Positions 42,775-51,880 of a DNA stretch of 64,000 nt are shown here, piece by piece. The notes under the pieces are model-generated. The model saw only the letters and a list, made by a program, of their open reading frames with translations, was not told the DNA's origin and did no database searches. A program made the position numbers and the translations under genes. The number at the start of each line of letters is the position of its first letter. Within the stretch, counting starts at the first letter, position 1. This stretch comes from an uncultured Bacteroidales bacterium (lineage in GTDB: Bacteria; Bacteroidota; Bacteroidia; Bacteroidales; UBA932), in the NCBI GenBank assembly GCA_905235675.1, contig CAJONC010000003.1, positions 1 through 64,000 of the forward strand. Direction: 5' to 3'.

Positions 42775-45700
42775 ATGAAGCTATTTTCACGATTAACAGT
42801 AATTTTGCTGGTGTTTTCCATCTCCGAAGCGATTAATGGGGAAATGACTCTCCTTTCCGCACAAGATGGGAAAACAGTCACCGTGACAGTAAGCGACGAG
42901 ATAGGCCCGGTTATGGGGGCTACGGTTGCGATTAAAGGCACCAGCAAAGGTGTTGTAACGGACCTTGATGGCAAAGCGGTCTTGCACAATGTTCCCTCAA
43001 GGGCAGTTCTCCAAGTTTCCTGTCTGGGTTATCTTCCCCAAGAAATCGAAGCGGTGAAATCTACTGTCAGCATCTTTCTTGTGGTTGATTCTCAAGTTCT
43101 TGATGACGTAATTGTTATCGGTTATGGCACCGCCAAACGTAAAGACTATACCGGATCGGTATCCTCGGTCAAACTTCAAGACTCTCCTATCGCCCAGGTG
43201 AACAATCTGAACCCCATAGAAGCAATCAAGGGTAATGTCCCGGGGCTTGATGTCGGCGCGACAAACAGCGCGGGAGGAAGCCCGGGAATGCAGATTCGCG
43301 GACAAAAATCAATCTCAGGATCAAACGACCCTTTACTGGTGGTGGACGGCGTCATATTCCTGGGGAGCATCAACGATATCAATCCGAATGATGTGGCTTC
43401 GTTCGATATTCTCAAGGATGCGACTTCTGCCGCCGCTTTCGGTTCCCGTTCGGCCAATGGTGTCATTATGATAACGACCAAAAAAGGCCGCAGCCAGAAA
43501 CCGGTATTCACTTTCAACACAACCGGCAGCCTGCAGTATTGGAACAACAGGCCGGAAGTAATGGGGCCCGATCAGTGGATTAAGACGGTGATGGCTAGAA
43601 ACAATGCTGCCGATCTTTCCTGGATGACACCTCAGGAGAAAGCTAATATGGCCGCCGGCAAAGCCACGGACTGGTTCGATCTGGTCAGCCGCACAGGATT
43701 TGTGCAGGATCATCAGATTTCCGTTTCCGGTGCCGGCAACAAGGTCAACTATTATCTTTCCGGATCCTTTTCACAGAACCAGGGTATAGTCGTCGGCGAC
43801 GACTTCAGCAGAATCTCGGTTTTATCCAAAATCAACGCAGATATTACCAACTGGATGCAAATCGGCTTTGACGCGTCATATACATTCAGGGATTATTCCG
43901 GTGCCGGAGCCAGTTTGTCCAGGGCTTATACGGAATCTCCTTATGGCGTCTGCTTCCGGGATGAGGCGCACACACAACTCGAAAAATATCCGGATGAACA
44001 GGGAAGCGAAAACCCGTTATGGGGTGTTCTGGGTGATACTCGTGAAAATACAGACACGAGAAACAATTTCAGAATGAATGCGTTCGCGCTTATCAAGTGT
44101 CCATGGATCGAGGGTTTGAGTTACCGCATCAATTATTCAAACAACCTTACTACCCGCAGGACAAGTGACTTCTATTACGAATCCCACTACGTGCCTACCG
44201 GACCTACTTCCGATGCAACCAGATATGCTCCTAACACTTTGGAAAAATTGCTCTCACAGGCGAACGGAACTATTACAAATTATACAACCAAAAGTTGGGT
44301 TCTCGACAATATCCTTAACTACAACAGATCTTTTGGTGTCCACTCCGTCGACTTGACAGCCGTCGCGACCAGAGACCGCCAGGTTTATGACTGGATTGAA
44401 ACGACCGGCTCTGACTTTTCGGCCAATGGCAACACGTCATTAGGAATCAACGGTCTCCCTAAGGCCACTGTCCAATTAATCAACATGGGAGGTAACGAGC
44501 GTGCCAACATCGGTTATCTGGTCAGGGGAATGTACTCCTACGACGACCGTTACTTCCTGACAGCATCTTATCGCCGTGACGGGGCGTCCGTATTCGGACT
44601 CAATAAAAAATGGGGCAATTACGCCGCATTCGGACTTGCCTGGAAAGTCACCAATGAGTCATTTATGCCGACTTCTTTCAAAGAGAACATCCTGAATAAT
44701 CTGAAACTCAAGGCATCTTGGGGAAGGAATGGCAATCAGAGCATCGATCCGTTCGGAACATACTCCAGAATGAAAAATGGCGTTGACGGAGGAGTCCGCT
44801 ATGAATTCGGCGACGACAACATCATTTACGGACTTCAGGCAAGTGAACTTGGCAATGCCGACCTGGGCTGGGAGTCCACGACCGCCATCAACCTTGGCTT
44901 TGAATCCGCCTGGCTCAGAAACAGGATTTTCCTTGATGTCGACACCTACGTTTCTCAAACGACGAATCAGATCTTTACACGCAAGATTCCTGTTATGATT
45001 GGTTTTGCAGGGATGAAAACCACGATGGGACAGGTCGACAATTTCGGTATAGAAGCAACCCTCAGGACCATAAACATCAGGACCAAGAATTTCACCTGGG
45101 ACTCCAGTGTCATGTTCTGGATCAACAGAAACAAGCTGGTTCACCTGTATGGAGAAGATCTTGACGGCGATGGCAAAGAAGATGATGATGTAGGAAGCGA
45201 ACTCTTCATAGGCAAACATCTCGGCGCTATTTACGGATACCGTCAGGATGGTATCGTTCAGGAGGATGACACTGAATACATCACTGCAAACGGTGTGGCG
45301 CCGGGAACCCCCAAATACGTAGACCTTTCCGGTGATGGTATCATCAACGCCGATGACAGGGAGATTCTTGGTTATTCCTCACCAAATTTCAGGCTGAATC
45401 TTGCCAATACATTCACCTACAAGAATTGGGAGCTCTACTGCCTGCTTACCGGCACATTTGGTGGAAATGGCTATTACCTCAAGTCCAATACCGGGGCATA
45501 TATGGTATACAGTTCGATGTTCGCAAATAACGGCATCTACATCCCTTGGTGGACTCCCCAGAACAAGAGCAATGTCTATCCTTCCGCGACTTTCGGTGGG
45601 GACAGCCGTTTCCTCGGTCTGCAGGACCGTGCGTTCGTCCGCCTTCAGGATGTCACTTTATCTTACACAATCCGGAACGAGAAGGTAAAGGCGTTCGGTA

Positions 45701-45849
45701 TCAACGGCCTGAAGGTATTCCTTTCCGCAAAGAATATCTTGACGCTCACCAAATGGGAAGGTGCAGATCCTGAAACAGGAGCCGGTGTTTCATCGGGCAC
45801 TTATCCTATTCTGACATCTGTTTCTCTTGGTGCCAATATCAACTTCTAA
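42775..45849 (+). CDS. SusC/RagA-type TonB-linked outer-membrane glycan importer
   Basis: A 1024-residue protein. A signal peptide is followed by a carboxypeptidase-regulatory-like domain ('GAAVAIKG'-type, here 'VMGATVAIKGTSKGVVTDLD') and the TonB-box-like 'DDVIVIGYGTAKRKDYTGSV'. The plug has 'LNPIEAIKGNVPGLDVG' and 'SNDPLLVVDGVIF' through 'AAAFGSRSANGVIMITTKKG', all SusC/RagA hallmarks. The barrel ends 'PILTSVSLGANINF'. It imports oligosaccharides held by SusD, energised by TonB. It is first in a susC-susD-lipoprotein set. Confidence 0.95.
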   Translation: MKLFSRLTVILLVFSISEAINGEMTLLSAQDGKTVTVTVSDEIGPVMGATVAIKGTSKGVVTDLDGKAVLHNVPSRAVLQVSCLGYLPQEIEAVKSTVSIFLVVDSQVLDDVIVIGYGTAKRKDYTGSVSSVKLQDSPIAQVNNLNPIEAIKGNVPGLDVGATNSAGGSPGMQIRGQKSISGSNDPLLVVDGVIFLGSINDINPNDVASFDILKDATSAAAFGSRSANGVIMITTKKGRSQKPVFTFNTTGSLQYWNNRPEVMGPDQWIKTVMARNNAADLSWMTPQEKANMAAGKATDWFDLVSRTGFVQDHQISVSGAGNKVNYYLSGSFSQNQGIVVGDDFSRISVLSKINADITNWMQIGFDASYTFRDYSGAGASLSRAYTESPYGVCFRDEAHTQLEKYPDEQGSENPLWGVLGDTRENTDTRNNFRMNAFALIKCPWIEGLSYRINYSNNLTTRRTSDFYYESHYVPTGPTSDATRYAPNTLEKLLSQANGTITNYTTKSWVLDNILNYNRSFGVHSVDLTAVATRDRQVYDWIETTGSDFSANGNTSLGINGLPKATVQLINMGGNERANIGYLVRGMYSYDDRYFLTASYRRDGASVFGLNKKWGNYAAFGLAWKVTNESFMPTSFKENILNNLKLKASWGRNGNQSIDPFGTYSRMKNGVDGGVRYEFGDDNIIYGLQASELGNADLGWESTTAINLGFESAWLRNRIFLDVDTYVSQTTNQIFTRKIPVMIGFAGMKTTMGQVDNFGIEATLRTINIRTKNFTWDSSVMFWINRNKLVHLYGEDLDGDGKEDDDVGSELFIGKHLGAIYGYRQDGIVQEDDTEYITANGVAPGTPKYVDLSGDGIINADDREILGYSSPNFRLNLANTFTYKNWELYCLLTGTFGGNGYYLKSNTGAYMVYSSMFANNGIYIPWWTPQNKSNVYPSATFGGDSRFLGLQDRAFVRLQDVTLSYTIRNEKVKAFGINGLKVFLSAKNILTLTKWEGADPETGAGVSSGTYPILTSVSLGANINF

Positions 45850-45868
45850 TGCCCAGACAACAATCCAT

Positions 45869-47641
45869 ATGAAAAAGTACATATATATTATTGCCGCGCT
45901 TCTGTCGCTGACGGCCATCTCAGGATGCAATGATGAAAAATTCCTTGAAGAGAACCCCAAGTATTTCTATACCCCGGACAATATCTTTTCTACAGCCACC
46001 CAGGTGGACCAGGTACTGGCAGCTTGTTACTCCCACATACGCCAGATGTATTGCATCGAAATCAATTATTACACATTGAATTGGAGCGGCAGCAACGGAA
46101 CGGACATGTTCGATGTCCCCGTATTCCGCCGTGGCAATACATTCAACGATTACAGCACGATCAATCCGGACATTTCGACATTCGACACCAGCTTCAAGCA
46201 ATGGTTCTATCTTATTTCCAAAGCGAATCTGGCACTTCGTTCCGCACAATTGGAAGGTATCTACTGGGGGGATGAGAAGAACAGGGCTTATGCAATCGCA
46301 CAGGCCAAGTTCTTCCGCTCCTGGGCATATATGAACCTTGGTGAACTCTTCGGAGGGGTCCCGATTGTCGACGATGTTGTCGACATCCCCCGATACGACT
46401 TTGTACGTTCAACGCGTGTCGAGACTTATCAGTTTGCAATCGACGATCTCGAATCCTGTCTGAACGACTTTCCCGAGTTCCCTGAGAAACCCGGCCGCAT
46501 AGCCAAGGGTGCAGCACAGCATGCGCTAATCGAGCTTTACCTCGACAAGGGAATTGCTCTTAAGGAAGAGGGTAAAGAAGCAGAAGCAAAACAGGCATTC
46601 AAAAAATCAATCGATTATGGTGACGCTCTTATCGATGGCCCTACACATTCATTGATGACTTCGCGGTTTGGCAGCCGTAAAACTGAAGGCCCCGTTTTCT
46701 ACTACGCCACAAGCGTTGCAGACCAAACTCCGGAACATTCGTATGCTTCTGCCGGTGTCAATATCGAAGGAAACGTCTTCTGGGACTTGTTCCAGGTGGG
46801 CAACACTTCATATCAGGCAGGCAACAAAGAATCCATCTGGACTATTTCTGCCAATTATGATGCCTGGGTCCGTGAAGACGAATCTGCCGGTTTCAATTTC
46901 TCCCGCACCTACGGCCCTGTATTCAGGGATGCCTGCTCAGACTATTGCACGGGCAGTATGGAAGATGTCGGAGGACACGGTGTATGCTTTATTATGCCTA
47001 CAATGTATACAAGAGACCTCATCTATCAGGATAAATGGGGAAGCGACATGAGAAATTCCGAGGCTGTCCTTCGCAGGTCATTCATTGGGAACGTGCCCGG
47101 CAAGGAATGGTATGGAAAAGTGATTCCGTGGAGCACCCTGTATCGTGAAGGCGGAAGCGTCGATGAAGGAAGAGGCCGTGTATTCCCGGTATCCTGCAAG
47201 ATCAACTCTGACTTTTATCCTGGAGTAGCCCAGGGTTCCAACAGAACCATGCTCTTCCGTGATCAGTATGCCATCAGGCTTGCCGAAAGCATACTCCTGC
47301 GTGCAGAAGCAAAGATGCGCAATGATGACAATGCCGGAGCTGCTTCCGATATCAATATGCTTCGTAACCGCGCAAAATGCGGCTACCTTGTCACTGCCGC
47401 CGATGTGAACGTGGATCTGATTCTTGATGAACGCGCGCGGGAACTTGTATACGAAGAACACCGTTGGAACACTCTTCTTAGAATGGGCGGTACCGTAGCT
47501 ACCGACAGAATCAAGAAATACGCTTACTGGGATAACCCCAGAACCACCCTGACCAAGAATTTCAATCTCTGGCCCATACCTCAGAATGTTATCGACAGCA
47601 ACAAAGAAGCTGTTATCGAGCAGAACCCTGGATGGAACTAA
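45869..47641 (+). CDS. SusD/RagB-type glycan-binding lipoprotein
   Basis: The start is set at MKKYIYIIAALLSLTAISGC (45869), 14 codons into the track ORF, giving 590 residues with lipobox ISGC. Typical SusD features are 'CNDEKFLEENPKYFYTPDNI' after the cysteine, 'AQAKFFRSWAYMNLGELFGG' with the TPR-type helices, and the end 'NLWPIPQNVIDSNK' and 'QNPGWN'. It forms the lid over the upstream SusC and gives the pair its sugar specificity. It begins 19 bases after the susC stop. Confidence 0.95.
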   Translation: MKKYIYIIAALLSLTAISGCNDEKFLEENPKYFYTPDNIFSTATQVDQVLAACYSHIRQMYCIEINYYTLNWSGSNGTDMFDVPVFRRGNTFNDYSTINPDISTFDTSFKQWFYLISKANLALRSAQLEGIYWGDEKNRAYAIAQAKFFRSWAYMNLGELFGGVPIVDDVVDIPRYDFVRSTRVETYQFAIDDLESCLNDFPEFPEKPGRIAKGAAQHALIELYLDKGIALKEEGKEAEAKQAFKKSIDYGDALIDGPTHSLMTSRFGSRKTEGPVFYYATSVADQTPEHSYASAGVNIEGNVFWDLFQVGNTSYQAGNKESIWTISANYDAWVREDESAGFNFSRTYGPVFRDACSDYCTGSMEDVGGHGVCFIMPTMYTRDLIYQDKWGSDMRNSEAVLRRSFIGNVPGKEWYGKVIPWSTLYREGGSVDEGRGRVFPVSCKINSDFYPGVAQGSNRTMLFRDQYAIRLAESILLRAEAKMRNDDNAGAASDINMLRNRAKCGYLVTAADVNVDLILDERARELVYEEHRWNTLLRMGGTVATDRIKKYAYWDNPRTTLTKNFNLWPIPQNVIDSNKEAVIEQNPGWN

Positions 47642-47683
47642 AACTCTAAACATAATTAATTAATCAACTTATCATTCAATCCA

Positions 47684-49294
47684 ATGAAAAAGTATCTATT
47701 AACCATCTTGGCACTTGCCGGAATAGTGGCAACAGTGTCTTGCAAAAAGGACAAAGGAGAAGACACCCCGGAAACTCCCAGCGTTGTCCTGTCTCTTGAA
47801 GCTTCAGTCGGCTCAAATGCCGTTGAAGCAGTTACATCTTACGACTTGCAGAGCGGTCAGCAGAGAGCAATCAACGTGAAAGCATCAGTAGCTGAAATCG
47901 GCAACTATGCTCTTTCTGTCACCTTTGGCGGAGACAACAACCTTGTTGCCACATATAATGCTGCCAATCAGACTTCCTACACAATGCTCCCCGCGACTGC
48001 ATATTCGTTTGAGCCGCAGTCTGTTACACTCGATGTCTACAACAAGACCACCACGGCCAGCGTTCTTACCCTGACCGCTCCCGATGTAGAAGTCGAGACT
48101 TCTTACATTTTCCCTCTTGTCATTTCAAATGTCAAGGGCGCCGAGTTCACGGTTGATCCAAAAGCTGACAAGTACTATTTCGTACTTAATGTCAAGCCCG
48201 AAGACAAGACCGGTGCCGGCACAAAGGAGAATCCTTACAGGCTCAGGACCACGGAAGACCTTCTTGCCATTGAATCCAAAATGGTTGAAGGGAATGTCAC
48301 TTACTTCAGGATGGAAAATGATATCGATATGAAGGATGTAGAAAAATGGGCTCCTATCAATCTTGATGAACCTTATGCTCTGCAGATTTATTTTGATGGA
48401 AATGGCAAGACTATCAAAAACTTCACCTGCAAAGAAGTTGAACAGGCCGGTTTCTTCGGTGTTCTGAACGGAACCGTGGAGAATGTGACTTTCGATAACG
48501 CTTTCATTGAGCCCACCGGACGTAAAAAGGCTTCCGGTATCCTTGCTGCTTATCTTGCAAAAGGCAATGATATAAAGGCTACTGTAAAGAAGGTTACCAT
48601 CAAGAATTCAACACATTCCACCACTGTAGACACCTCTCACGAACGTGGAGGCATTGTCGCCGGCGAAAGCAGCGATGCTCTTGTCGAACAGGTCTATATT
48701 GAGAATTGCAATATTACCGGTGACCACAGAATCCGTTACGTAGGTTTCATTGGCGGCCTCGGTGCTGACGGAAGCGACAAGCCCACGGTAATCAGGAATT
48801 GCTACGTCAAGGGCGGAACAATCTATGGCGACCAGCAGGTAGCAGGCATCTACGGACGTTCCATGGCGGGTATTACCATCGAGAACTGCGGCGTTTCCTG
48901 CGATGTTGACGCCAACTTCAATTTTGCCGGTATTCTTGCTTATCCCTCTTCCACAGTGCAGGAAACTGTCACCGGCTGCCTTGTATGGAGTAATTTCCTT
49001 AAGGGAACCGGAACCAACGCCCGCACCTCCGCCACAATTGCCGGTGTCGCAGAAAAAGGCAGAGGCCCCTTCACCTTCAAGAACAATGTCTACAAGGCCG
49101 GCATTGAGTTCTCCTCTGCTACTGATGGAAACGTTCTCGGCGAAACTGACAATTGGGAAAACAAGACAGTTGATGGCAATACTCCTTACTTCGGCAAGGC
49201 TTCCAGCGCCAAAACAGCTTCCGAAGCAGCCAAGGCTCTTGGTTGGGACGAGACTATTTGGGATCTCAGCGGTGCTGAACCTGTTCTCAAGTAG
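47684..49294 (+). CDS. DUF1735-type surface glycan-binding lipoprotein with GLUG-like beta-helix
   Basis: A 536-residue lipoprotein (MKKYLLTILALAGIVATVSC). Residues 30-170 match the DUF1735 fold common in proteins next to SusD ('VVLSLEASVGSNAVEAVTSY', 'YTMLPATAYSFEPQSVTLDV'). From 180 on, 'GAGTKENPYRLRTTEDLLAI' opens a GLUG-like beta-helix of short turns ('GFFGVLNGTVENVTFDNAFI', 'GGIVAGESSDALVEQVYIEN', 'VAGIYGRSMAGITIENCGVS'). It is probably the surface glycan-binding protein of this locus. A strong hairpin follows. Confidence 0.85.
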   Translation: MKKYLLTILALAGIVATVSCKKDKGEDTPETPSVVLSLEASVGSNAVEAVTSYDLQSGQQRAINVKASVAEIGNYALSVTFGGDNNLVATYNAANQTSYTMLPATAYSFEPQSVTLDVYNKTTTASVLTLTAPDVEVETSYIFPLVISNVKGAEFTVDPKADKYYFVLNVKPEDKTGAGTKENPYRLRTTEDLLAIESKMVEGNVTYFRMENDIDMKDVEKWAPINLDEPYALQIYFDGNGKTIKNFTCKEVEQAGFFGVLNGTVENVTFDNAFIEPTGRKKASGILAAYLAKGNDIKATVKKVTIKNSTHSTTVDTSHERGGIVAGESSDALVEQVYIENCNITGDHRIRYVGFIGGLGADGSDKPTVIRNCYVKGGTIYGDQQVAGIYGRSMAGITIENCGVSCDVDANFNFAGILAYPSSTVQETVTGCLVWSNFLKGTGTNARTSATIAGVAEKGRGPFTFKNNVYKAGIEFSSATDGNVLGETDNWENKTVDGNTPYFGKASSAKTASEAAKALGWDETIWDLSGAEPVLK

Positions 49295-49316
49295 TTGTTT
49301 CTTTATTATATTATCT

Positions 49317-49353
49317 ATCTATCTTTCTGCCTGATGGCAGAAAGATAGATTTT
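49317..49353 (+). terminator. Terminator or attenuating hairpin between the SusCD set and GH97
   Basis: ATCTATCTTTCTGCC / GGCAGAAAGATAGAT is a perfect 15-bp stem with a TGAT tetraloop, followed by TTTAT. It lies 23 bases after the lipoprotein gene and 14 before the GH97 ATG. It should lower GH97 transcription relative to susCD, or GH97 needs its own promoter. Confidence 0.75.
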
Positions 49354-49367
49354 ATGATGCATTAAGT

Positions 49368-51713
49368 ATGTTTTTAAAAAGGATTCTTCCGGCACTGACC
49401 GCAATAATGCTGGTCGCTTGCAGTACCGATGGCTCTTTGAGAGAAGAAATACTCTATAGCCCGGACGGCACATTATCCCTATGTTTTTCTCTTTCAGAAA
49501 AAGGAGAGCCCTCATATTCACTTAAATACGCGGACACTTATGTGGTACTGCCCAGCCGTATGGGATTTACTCTCCGCGGAAGATTCAGGGGTGCTCTTGC
49601 AGAAAACCTGGAATGTGTAAAACAATATGGCCCTGATATAGACATTACTTGCGGTTTCGCACTTGCTGACGTATCCCGCGATAGTCTGGATCAGACCTGG
49701 GATACTATATGGGGGGAAGAATCCAATATCCGGAATCATTATAATGAACTCGCTGTGACTCTTGTTCAGGACAAATTCGAAGCCACCAAAATGTCACAGG
49801 AGAGAGGTATGAAAAGTAAAGGCCAACAGGATGGAAGCATGAAAATGATTATCCGCTTCCGTCTGTATGATGATGGCCTTGGCTTTCGTTATGAGTTCCC
49901 GGAACAGGAAGCGCTCACATACTTTACAATCAAAGATGAGTGCACTGAATTCCGTATGGCAGGAGACCATACAGCCTGGTGGATTCCCGCCGATTACGAA
50001 ACTCAGGAATATAATTATACCGAAAGCAGGATCTCGGAAATTCCAGCCCGTATGGTGAAGGCCACTGATTATAAAGATCCCAGGCATTTTTCGGAAAGTG
50101 CCGTGCAGACCGCATTGCAGATGCGTTCCGATGATGGTTTGTACATAAATATACACGAGGCGGCCTTGATTAATTATCCGGCCACACACCTTGTTTATCA
50201 TAAAAAGAAGAATAGTTTCACAACTTGGCTATGTCCTGACGCAGAAGGATGGAAGGGCCACCTGCAAACCCCGTCCAAGAGCCCCTGGAGAACAGTTATG
50301 GTTGTGGACGATGCCCGCAAAGCCCTGGCATCCCGTTTGACACTCAATCTCAACGACCCCTGCGCCCTGGAAGATGTATCCTGGATTCATCCTGTTAAAT
50401 ATATGGGTGTTTGGTGGGAAATGATAACAGGTAAAAGCACCTGGTCTTACACGAGTGATTTTGCTGCGGTCACACTGGGGACAACCGATTATTCAGCAGC
50501 CACACCACACGGAAGACACGGAGCCTGCAACGAGAACGTGCGCCGATATATCGACTTTGCCGCTGAAAATGGTTTTGATGCAGTGCTTGTCGAGGGCTGG
50601 GATCAAGGTTGGGAAGACTGGTACGGATGCCAGAAAGAAGAGGTGTTCGACTTTGTAACGCCTTACCCGGATTTCGACCTCCCTGAATTGAACAAATATG
50701 CACATTCCAAGGGCATCCGTCTTGTTATGCATCACGAATCCTCTTCATCCGCAATAAACTATGAACGCCACCTGGACCAGGCTTTCAACTTGATGAACCA
50801 GTATGGCTACAACGCCGCAAAGACCGGATATGTAGGAGACATAATTCCCCGCGGAGAAGGGCATTACGGACAGTTTATGGTCAATCATTATAACTATGTC
50901 CTCAAGAAAGCGGCGGAAAAGCACATTATGATCAACGCTCACGAGGCCGTACGTCCTACCGGTTTATGCCGAACCTGGCCGAACTTGATCGGAAATGAAA
51001 GCGCAATGGGAACTGAATACAGGGGAGGAATAAAGCCTCAACACGTAACCATCCTCCCGTTCACCAGATTACAAGGCGGGCCGATGGATTATACTCCAGG
51101 CATTTTCGAGACAGACATTTCGCGTCTGAACCCCCAATCTACGGCTTATATGACCACTACAATATGCAAACAGCTCGCATTGTATGTTACATTGTATTCT
51201 CCACTTCAGATGGCCGCCGATCTTCCTGAACATTATGCTCAGTTCCCTGATGCATTTCAGTTTATTAAAGATGTCGCCGTCGACTGGGAACAGAGCAGGT
51301 ACTTGCTTGCCGAACCTGGTGAAGAGCTGGTCATTGCCAGGCAGGTAAAGAAGAATAGTTTGTCCCTTGCCTCCAGGGGAGTTGCATCCCTGCCGGACGG
51401 GAAAAAAGATTATGTGAATGGTGCCACCCGATTCGCCGATGGTGATAAAGACGTTTGGTTCGTGGGGGGTGTTACCGATGAAAAAGAACGCACCGTCTGC
51501 TTTGCCCTGAACTTTTTGAAACCGGGCGTTGTTTATACAGCAACATTGTATATGGATGCTCCTGATGCTTCGGGAGTTCAAGGCATTCAACCCGACGGTT
51601 CCAATCCCAGTCAACGTTACAATATTGAGCAGAGAACAGTTTCATCAACAGATTCTCTTAGTCTGTGGATGGCCCCTTCCGGCGGGTTCGCCATTTCTCT
51701 GAAAGAACAGTAG
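49368..51713 (+). CDS. GH97 alpha-glycosidase (SusB-like)
   Basis: A 781-residue lipoprotein (MFLKRILPALTAIMLVACST). The N-terminal beta supersandwich ('YSPDGTLSLCFSLSEKGEPS') is followed by the (beta/alpha)8 barrel ('GVWWEMITGKSTWSY', 'DAVLVEGWDQGWEDWYG', 'HHESSSSAINYERHLDQAF', 'MINAHEAVRPTGLCRTWPN', 'GNESAMGTEYRGG'). The Glu in HHES and in NAHE match the positions used as base by the inverting alpha-glucosidases such as SusB. Retaining alpha-galactosidases of GH97 lack them. Calcium ligands include the later Glu. The most likely role is removal of alpha-linked glucose branches at the surface or in the periplasm. Confidence 0.9.
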   Translation: MFLKRILPALTAIMLVACSTDGSLREEILYSPDGTLSLCFSLSEKGEPSYSLKYADTYVVLPSRMGFTLRGRFRGALAENLECVKQYGPDIDITCGFALADVSRDSLDQTWDTIWGEESNIRNHYNELAVTLVQDKFEATKMSQERGMKSKGQQDGSMKMIIRFRLYDDGLGFRYEFPEQEALTYFTIKDECTEFRMAGDHTAWWIPADYETQEYNYTESRISEIPARMVKATDYKDPRHFSESAVQTALQMRSDDGLYINIHEAALINYPATHLVYHKKKNSFTTWLCPDAEGWKGHLQTPSKSPWRTVMVVDDARKALASRLTLNLNDPCALEDVSWIHPVKYMGVWWEMITGKSTWSYTSDFAAVTLGTTDYSAATPHGRHGACNENVRRYIDFAAENGFDAVLVEGWDQGWEDWYGCQKEEVFDFVTPYPDFDLPELNKYAHSKGIRLVMHHESSSSAINYERHLDQAFNLMNQYGYNAAKTGYVGDIIPRGEGHYGQFMVNHYNYVLKKAAEKHIMINAHEAVRPTGLCRTWPNLIGNESAMGTEYRGGIKPQHVTILPFTRLQGGPMDYTPGIFETDISRLNPQSTAYMTTTICKQLALYVTLYSPLQMAADLPEHYAQFPDAFQFIKDVAVDWEQSRYLLAEPGEELVIARQVKKNSLSLASRGVASLPDGKKDYVNGATRFADGDKDVWFVGGVTDEKERTVCFALNFLKPGVVYTATLYMDAPDASGVQGIQPDGSNPSQRYNIEQRTVSSTDSLSLWMAPSGGFAISLKEQ

Positions 51714-51730
51714 CCCATAACGTTGTACTA

Positions 51731-51834
51731 GCGTCAGGATACAGTTTACCCTGGAGCAAACCTGCCACCCCCGGCTAGGGGGAGGGCGCCCTTCAGGGAG
51801 GGGGTTGTCTCCAGGGTAAACTGTATCCTGATGC
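51731..51834. repeat. 104-bp inverted-repeat element between convergent glycosidase genes
   Basis: The left arm (51731-51756) begins GCGTCAGGATACAGTTTACC and the right arm (51809-51834) is its reverse complement with one mismatch over 26 bases. The 52-base centre is made of C-runs and G-runs that can also pair (CCCCCGGC/GGGGAGGG). It lies between the GH97 stop and the GH78 stop, so it can terminate both. The strict long arms look like a MITE-type or dispersed palindrome rather than an ordinary terminator. No target duplication is evident. Confidence 0.75.
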
Positions 51835-51841
51835 CTGTGTT

Positions 51842-51880
51842 CTTCGTTGCAGGCGATGAAATCGCTCAGGGCCTTGCCCT
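51842..51880 (-). pseudogene. 39-base fragment of an htpG 3' end
   Basis: This stretch aligns base for base with 23028-23066, the end of htpG, with about seven differences. On the minus strand it reads '[12 protein letters not shown]', against '[12 protein letters not shown]' in HtpG. It starts directly after the GH78 stop codon, in the same frame, and ends beside the inverted-repeat element. It is too short to function. Confidence 0.7.
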
